Source: UBA7672 sp965279205 (GTDB lineage Bacteria; Pseudomonadota; Alphaproteobacteria; Caulobacterales; Hyphomonadaceae). From it: a stretch of 64,000 bases of DNA. The position numbers and the translations under genes were made by a program. Shown one piece after another: positions 59,804 through 64,000 of the stretch. Position 1 is the first letter of the stretch. Each line of letters starts with the position of its first letter. The notes under the pieces were generated by a model. That model searched no databases. It was not told where the DNA came from and saw nothing but the letters and a program-made list of their open reading frames with translations. The stretch spans positions 248,001 to 312,000 of the forward strand of contig OZ257144.1 in NCBI GenBank assembly GCA_965279205.1, given 5' to 3'.

Positions 59804-60940
59804 TCAGATGTCGGTGGTTTGCGCGTGACGCTGCTCGTCCGTCGGTTCGTCATGCTTCACGGCGTATTCGCCGGGGTTTCCGTCCGCGGACATCAGCACA
59901 GCGATCCATCGCGCTCCGGGAATCTGTGCGAGCACGATCATGATGAGAACGGTGAGTGGCGCCGACAGGAACATGCCTGGCAACCCCCATAAGGCCCCCC
60001 ATACGGCAAGGGAGAGCAGGACAATCAGCGCTGACAGGTTGAGGCTGTTGGATGTCATCCTCGGGCCGACAAAGTTTCCGATCAGGAACTGCCAGATGCT
60101 GACGCCGATGAAGACCGCGATCGCGCTCAGCATCGGGTCCGATGGCATGTAGGGCGGCCAGTTCGGTTGCACGATAGCGAACAGGGCAGGCAGCACGCTT
60201 GCGACGATCGAGCCAACCGTCGGAATGTAGTTGAGCACGAAGATCACGAAGGCCCAGAACAGGGCGTTGTTGAGGCCCAGCGCCAGCAGCGTCACATAGG
60301 TCAGCGCGGTGTTGATGATCGACAGCGCGGTCTGCACCCACAGATATTGCTCCATGGTGCGGCGAACGTCGGCGCCGATGAGCCGGGCCCGTTCGCGGTC
60401 GGTAGCCCGAATGAAGATGCGGTCGAGCTTGCGCGAGAAGGAGTTCGCTGTGACGTACAGGAACGCCACATAGATCATGATCAGCACGATGTCGCCAGCG
60501 AGCCCCTGAGCCGAAGACAGGACAGGCTCGATGAAGCGGACAGTCGCGTCGCTGTAGAGAATCGTCGACAGGAGCGGCGCGTTGTCGAGGCCCAGCAGGG
60601 AATAGACGTGCTGGATCATCTCATTGATGCGGGTCTCGTAATCGTTGGCGTTGGCGCCGAATTCCGCGACCGCGCCACGAAGGACAGCGACAAACACGAT
60701 GATGCTGACTGCTATCACGGCCATGGCGAAGAGATGCGCCACCCAGTCGGGCAGGTTGGGAAATGGCCGGCGGATGGCGCGGGCGAAACCTTCCATCACC
60801 AGCCAGACGAAGATCGCCATGGCGAACGGCGCAAGAATGTGTGCGCCCTGCGCGAGCACCATGCCGATCGCGACGGTGGCGATGATCCACACCCCCGCCG
60901 TCATCCATGTCCGGTTGGTAATTCCGCCCGACTGCTGCAT
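59804..60940 (-). CDS. AI-2E family transporter (PF01594)
   Basis: A 378-residue membrane protein with eight helices. ALGLNNALFWAFVIFVLNYIPTVGSIVASVLPALFAIVQ is the family mark, and NFVGPRMTSNSLNLSALIVLLSLAVWGALWGLPGMFLSAPLTVLIMIVL is the C-terminal conserved block. Substrates range from autoinducer-2 to sodium/lithium; here unknown. ATG 60940 is chosen; a GTG six bases upstream is possible. Confidence 0.93.
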   Translation of the reverse strand: MQQSGGITNRTWMTAGVWIIATVAIGMVLAQGAHILAPFAMAIFVWLVMEGFARAIRRPFPNLPDWVAHLFAMAVIAVSIIVFVAVLRGAVAEFGANANDYETRINEMIQHVYSLLGLDNAPLLSTILYSDATVRFIEPVLSSAQGLAGDIVLIMIYVAFLYVTANSFSRKLDRIFIRATDRERARLIGADVRRTMEQYLWVQTALSIINTALTYVTLLALGLNNALFWAFVIFVLNYIPTVGSIVASVLPALFAIVQPNWPPYMPSDPMLSAIAVFIGVSIWQFLIGNFVGPRMTSNSLNLSALIVLLSLAVWGALWGLPGMFLSAPLTVLIMIVLAQIPGARWIAVLMSADGNPGEYAVKHDEPTDEQRHAQTTDI

Positions 60941-61050
60941 CGACACAGACTTAAGCCGTCTCGGGAGCTAATGAAAGCGTGCCAGCGCGTTGATCGCCTT
61001 GCGGGTCATCCCGCCTCTGCTAGCAATAGGTCTCCCCGGAGTTTCGACCC

Positions 61051-62592
61051 ATGATCGACAGCGTTTTTCTCGGCGGCGGCGGGCCTGACCACAAACTCGC
61101 TCAGACTCTGTTGCTGGCCCGCGCCAACCGGCATGGTCTCGTCGCCGGAGCGACCGGCACCGGCAAGACGGTGACGCTGCAGGTGATGGCCGAGCAGTTC
61201 GCGGCTGCGGGCGTGCCGGTTTTCTGCGCCGACGTGAAGGGCGACCTGGCCGGCATTTGCGTGGCGGCAACGCCCGTGGGCAAGGGATTGGAAAAGATCA
61301 ACGAGCGCGTTGCCGCGATCGGCATGGATCCGATCGTCTATGGGGCGGGGCCGTGCATCTTCTGGGACATCTATGGCAAGCGCGGCCATCCCATTCGCGC
61401 CACCGTCTCGGAGATGGGGCCACAGCTTCTGGCTCGCCTGCTTCAGCTCAACGAAACTCAGGAAGGCGTTCTGACCATCGCCTTCCAGTATGCGGACGAC
61501 AACGATCTGCTTCTGCTCGACTTCAAGGACCTGCGGTCGCTTCTGACCCATGTTTCGACCATCGCACCGGAAATCCAGCGCACCTATGGAAACGTGGCTG
61601 CCGCCTCGATCGGCGCGGTCCAACGCCAGCTTCTGCTTCTGGAGCGGGAAGGGGCGGAGACATTCTTTGGCGAGCCGGCGCTGGAGCTGACCGATTTGAT
61701 GCGAACCGCAACTGACGGGCGCGGTTACATCAACATTCTCGACGCCACCACGCTGATCAATTCGCCACGACTTTATTCTACCTTCCTGCTGTGGCTGCTT
61801 GCAGAGCTTTTCGAACGGCTTCCCGAGGTCGGAGATCCGGACAAGCCGAAGCTGGTGTTCTTCTTCGACGAGGCTCACCTGCTGTTCAACGACGCGCCCA
61901 AGGCGCTGGTCGACAAGATCGAACAGGTTGTACGCCTGATCCGGTCCAAGGGCGTTGGCGTCTATTTCGTCACCCAGAATCCGCGCGATCTGCCGGAAAA
62001 CGTGCTGGCTCAACTCGGCTGCCGCATCCAGCATGCGCTGCGCGCCTATACCCCCACCGAGCGCAAGGGCGTGAAAGCGGCGGCGCAGAGCTTCCGTCCA
62101 AATCCCGACCTCGATACCGAGACGGCCATCACTGAACTTGGAACCGGCGAGGCGCTCGTCTCGTCGCTCGACATCAAGGGTGCGCCAACGGTCGTCCAGC
62201 GTACGCTGATCCGGCCGCCAGCCTCTCGGCTCGGTCCGGCGACCGACGCCGAGCGTGCGGCCGTGCAGGCGCTGAGCCCGGTTGCGACGAAGTACGACGC
62301 AACGATCGATCGCGAGTCGGCCTACGAAATCCTCACCGGGCGCGAAGCCATCGCTGCTCGCGAGAAGGATGCGCTGGCAAAAGCCCAGAAGGCAGAGGCC
62401 GAAGCCGCCAGGGCCCGTCGCGAAGCTGCGAAATACACGCCGAAGGCGCCGCCCGCGCCTCGCGCGACCACGGCGCGCAAATCCACGCGCCAGACGCCGG
62501 TTGAAGCTGCCAGCAGTACTTTCATGCGCACCGCTACTCGCGAGCTTACCAAATTCGTTTTTCGCGGCATGTTCGGGAACAGGAAGCGCTAG
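61051..62592 (+). CDS. HerA-like ATPase of the DUF853/YjgR family
   Basis: A 513-residue ATPase. Walker A GATGTGKTVTLQVM (residues 33-46), Walker B KLVFFFDEAHLLF and sensor VYFVTQNPRDLPENVLAQLG are intact, as in HerA/FtsK-like motors. FCADVKGDLAGI is a family mark. The C-terminal coiled region (REKDALAKAQKAEAEAARARREAAK) and a basic tail may bind DNA. Role in bacteria is not settled; DNA processing is likely. The SRAP gene starts seven bases downstream, which suggests a functional link in DNA repair. Confidence 0.92.
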   Translation: MIDSVFLGGGGPDHKLAQTLLLARANRHGLVAGATGTGKTVTLQVMAEQFAAAGVPVFCADVKGDLAGICVAATPVGKGLEKINERVAAIGMDPIVYGAGPCIFWDIYGKRGHPIRATVSEMGPQLLARLLQLNETQEGVLTIAFQYADDNDLLLLDFKDLRSLLTHVSTIAPEIQRTYGNVAAASIGAVQRQLLLLEREGAETFFGEPALELTDLMRTATDGRGYINILDATTLINSPRLYSTFLLWLLAELFERLPEVGDPDKPKLVFFFDEAHLLFNDAPKALVDKIEQVVRLIRSKGVGVYFVTQNPRDLPENVLAQLGCRIQHALRAYTPTERKGVKAAAQSFRPNPDLDTETAITELGTGEALVSSLDIKGAPTVVQRTLIRPPASRLGPATDAERAAVQALSPVATKYDATIDRESAYEILTGREAIAAREKDALAKAQKAEAEAARARREAAKYTPKAPPAPRATTARKSTRQTPVEAASSTFMRTATRELTKFVFRGMFGNRKR

Positions 62593-62598
62593 CTGGCC

Positions 62599-63264
62599 AT
62601 GTGCGGCAAGTTCACCCAGCTTGTGCAGTGGGAGGACGTCCTCGCATTCTTCGACCAGACCGTCGTGATGCCCGAGGATGCGCCGGTCACCTTCGCAACA
62701 CCCATGCGGATGGCGAAGGTCATCCGGCTTGGCGAGGACGGGCGACCCGAACTGACGCCAATGAAATGGGGCTTCTCGAAGCCTGAAAACCCGTCATTCA
62801 AGTCCGACCATATGCACGCCCGCAGCGAAACAGTGGAGTCGAAGCCCACCTTTGCCGAGTCATTCGAGGAGCGGCGTGGCATATTGATGGTCCACTCGTT
62901 CAACGAGGGGGAAGAACTGGCCGGCGGCAAGACGAAGCAATGGGTGTTCAGCCCGAAGGACCGCAAGCCCATCGCCATCGCCGTGATCTGGCAGGACTGG
63001 GAAGACGATGCCGGCATTGTTCCGTGCTTCATCCAGCTGACCGTTCCGGCAAATCCACTGGTTGCAAAGATCACCGATCGCATGCCCGCGATCCTGCGCC
63101 GGGAAGACTGGTCTGTATGGCTTGGCGAGACCGATGTGCCGCTGAAGGATGTGAAGTCTCTGCTTCGCACCTTCGACGACGAAGGCAATTGGGAGATGAG
63201 CGAACAGGCGCCGTCGAAGTCCGCGAAGGCGGCGAAGGCGAAGCCGCAGATGGATCTGTTCTGA
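62599..63264 (+). CDS. Variant SRAP (HMCES/YedK-like) protein with clamp motif
   Basis: A 221-residue SOS-response-associated peptidase-fold protein. Cys 2 (MCGKFTQ), the nucleophile that crosslinks abasic sites in single-stranded DNA, is present after Met removal. Other active-site positions are changed: NARxET reads HARSET (His 73 for Asn) and the His of HDRMP reads TDRMP (Thr 159). Glu 103 in FNEGEE may stand for the catalytic Glu. The extreme C-terminus is KPQMDLF, a sliding-clamp-binding motif, after a Lys/Ser/Ala-rich flexible stretch. Eukaryotic HMCES likewise has a C-terminal PCNA motif. It follows the HerA-like gene closely. Confidence 0.85.
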   Translation: MCGKFTQLVQWEDVLAFFDQTVVMPEDAPVTFATPMRMAKVIRLGEDGRPELTPMKWGFSKPENPSFKSDHMHARSETVESKPTFAESFEERRGILMVHSFNEGEELAGGKTKQWVFSPKDRKPIAIAVIWQDWEDDAGIVPCFIQLTVPANPLVAKITDRMPAILRREDWSVWLGETDVPLKDVKSLLRTFDDEGNWEMSEQAPSKSAKAAKAKPQMDLF

Positions 63265-63289
63265 TCTCGCACTCGCTCTGATCTCTCTC

Positions 63290-63320
63290 TTCGCGTGAGT
63301 CATCGCGCCGCGAAATTTTT
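63290..63320 (+). terminator. Possible terminator after the SRAP gene
   Basis: TTCGCG (63290-63295) and CGCGAA (63309-63314) form a 6-base stem with a 13-base loop, followed by ATTTTT. A second AT-rich stretch follows. It may end the HerA/SRAP transcript. Confidence 0.45.
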
Positions 63321-63459
63321 CCAAAAAAAGTTTCGGGGAAGACTCGCGCGCCTGATTTCAGAAACTTCGCGTTCAGCTTCTCGCGTCAGTTTGCATCTCA
63401 TCAGATCACGACGAACGCGATCGCTTCGTCGACCAGCAACAGAGAAGCAGGAGTGCAGA

Positions 63460-63744
63460 ATGCCTACCTCGAAAAAAACGAAACCGATGAAGAAGTCCAC
63501 GGCAAAAGTCATCGTGATGCCCGCGCCGATGCCGTCAGCCCCGATGCCGACAGCGTCTACGGCGGTTGTGCTGCCGATGCGCTCGAAGCCCATGCCGACC
63601 AAACACGCCGTCAAGAAGAAGTCCGCGAAGAAGGCCCGCAAGATCGTCGCGAAGAAGACGATGAAGGCCGCCGCGGCGAAGAAGATGGCCGCTGCTTCCG
63701 CCAAGAAGCCCGCCCGCAAGGTCGGTCCGAGAATGAAGAAGTAA
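63460..63744 (+). CDS. Lysine-rich histone H1-like protein
   Basis: A 94-residue protein starting at ATG 63460 after AGGAG. Residues 1-16 and 47-94 are dense in Lys and Ala (KKKSAKKARKIVAKKTMKAAAAKK), the middle is Pro/Met/Ala-rich (PAPMPSAPMPTAS). Such histone-H1-like tails bind and compact DNA. It has its own upstream region of 195 bases with AT-rich runs and a strong terminator. The longer frame starting at 63295 is unlikely. Confidence 0.8.
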   Translation: MPTSKKTKPMKKSTAKVIVMPAPMPSAPMPTASTAVVLPMRSKPMPTKHAVKKKSAKKARKIVAKKTMKAAAAKKMAAASAKKPARKVGPRMKK

Positions 63745-63775
63745 GCGTCGCGCGCTAACACCCTCCGACATTGCT

Positions 63776-63807
63776 CCGGCGCGGCCCCAGCGGGTCGCGC
63801 CGGTTTT
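63776..63807 (+). terminator. Rho-independent terminator after the histone-like gene
   Basis: CCGGCGCGGCCC (63776-63787) pairs with GGGTCGCGCCGG (63792-63803) with one G-U pair and runs into TTTT. It overlaps the stop of the convergent partial gene. Confidence 0.9.
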
Positions 63808-64000
63808 CATTTGGGGCCGTTGATCAGCACAAACCAGAGGCCGGCGGCCAAGGCCGCGGCGATGGCGAAGCCGGTGAGGGCCCAGCCCCAGCCGCTGGTC
63901 TGTTTCACGATGACGGGGGCGGGAGCAGGTTGTGCGGCGCGGTTGAGCGCGGCGTCGAGCTTTTCCAGCGTTTCGGGCAGGCGGCGCAGGCGCGACAGGG
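63807..64000 (-). CDS. C-terminal part of a membrane protein (runs off the window)
   Basis: The minus-strand frame is open from the right end to TGA at 63807-63809. It reads LSRLRRLPETLEKLDAALNRAA, a short coiled stretch, a Pro/Ala linker, then one membrane helix (WGWALTGFAIAAALAAGLWFVLI) and ends NGPK. The start lies outside the window. Tail-anchored topology is likely. No family recognised. Confidence 0.6.
   Translation of the reverse strand, partial: LSRLRRLPETLEKLDAALNRAAQPAPAPVIVKQTSGWGWALTGFAIAAALAAGLWFVLINGPK

Overview
The window is a piece of a GC-rich bacterial chromosome, most likely an alphaproteobacterium of the Caulobacterales/Hyphomonadaceae type. The grounds are: acnA divergent from ccmABCDG; an mtaB-ftsY-(EamA)-yciB block; a 1626-residue NAD-glutamate dehydrogenase; mmcB; DUF2794; and a ChrR-type ECF pair. 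The exact genus is an inference. I see no insertion sequence, phage, CRISPR array or rRNA. There is one tRNA (Gly-GCC). Genes are packed tightly, many starts overlap the previous stop by 1-4 bases, and five of thirteen convergent pairs share their stop codons in one CTAG.

Layout. 1-8.8 kb: DUF6065 protein, tRNA-Gly, FAD monooxygenase, envelope lipoproteins, a GDPD-like phosphodiesterase, two diverged tandem paralogues, a LysE exporter, then a ygfZ-tag-lipoprotein-cupin operon. 9.1-12.4 kb: cold-shock gene, gpmA with a stand-alone RibD-type deaminase, a GST/VOC pair, DUF2164. 12.4-17.2 kb: a cell-surface proteolysis cluster on the minus strand (S8 lipoprotein protease, anchored prodomain-like protein, lipoprotein, M23 lipoprotein). 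17.5-25.6 kb: small lipoprotein, sirtuin, TetR/hydrolase pair around a near-perfect 36-base operator, metallopeptidase, FkbM methyltransferase, MFS transporter, mmcB plus a protein with a sliding-clamp motif, and an ECF sigma/ChrR-like pair joined by a 25-codon ORF. 25.6-35.3 kb: DUF2339 membrane protein, thpR, Bax-inhibitor-1 protein, DUF2794, and a four-gene Gld-like ABC operon ending in DUF4340. 35.3-48 kb: DUF1223, acnA, the cytochrome c maturation operon ccmABCDG, MarR, Nudix, globin, yciB, EamA, ftsY, mtaB and a second MarR divergent from an FMN reductase. 48.8-64 kb: DUF2145 pair, isoquinoline-1-oxidoreductase-like molybdoenzyme, TerC, GNAT, the giant GDH, AI-2E exporter, HerA-like ATPase, a variant SRAP protein, a lysine-rich histone-like protein and a partial membrane protein.

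The observations I rate highest concern genome maintenance. The SRAP/HMCES-family protein at 62.6 kb ends exactly in QMDLF and has lost the Asn and His positions of the canonical active site. The uncharacterised protein directly after mmcB carries QLDLF next to a lysine-rich patch. Both pentapeptides match the bacterial beta-clamp-binding consensus and suggest two clamp-tethered DNA-repair factors. Other notable signals are the ChrR-like anti-sigma without zinc ligands in its N-terminal domain, the prodomain-like partner of the S8 protease, the RibD remnant, and several clean operator palindromes. All functional assignments rest on reading the sequence without database searches.
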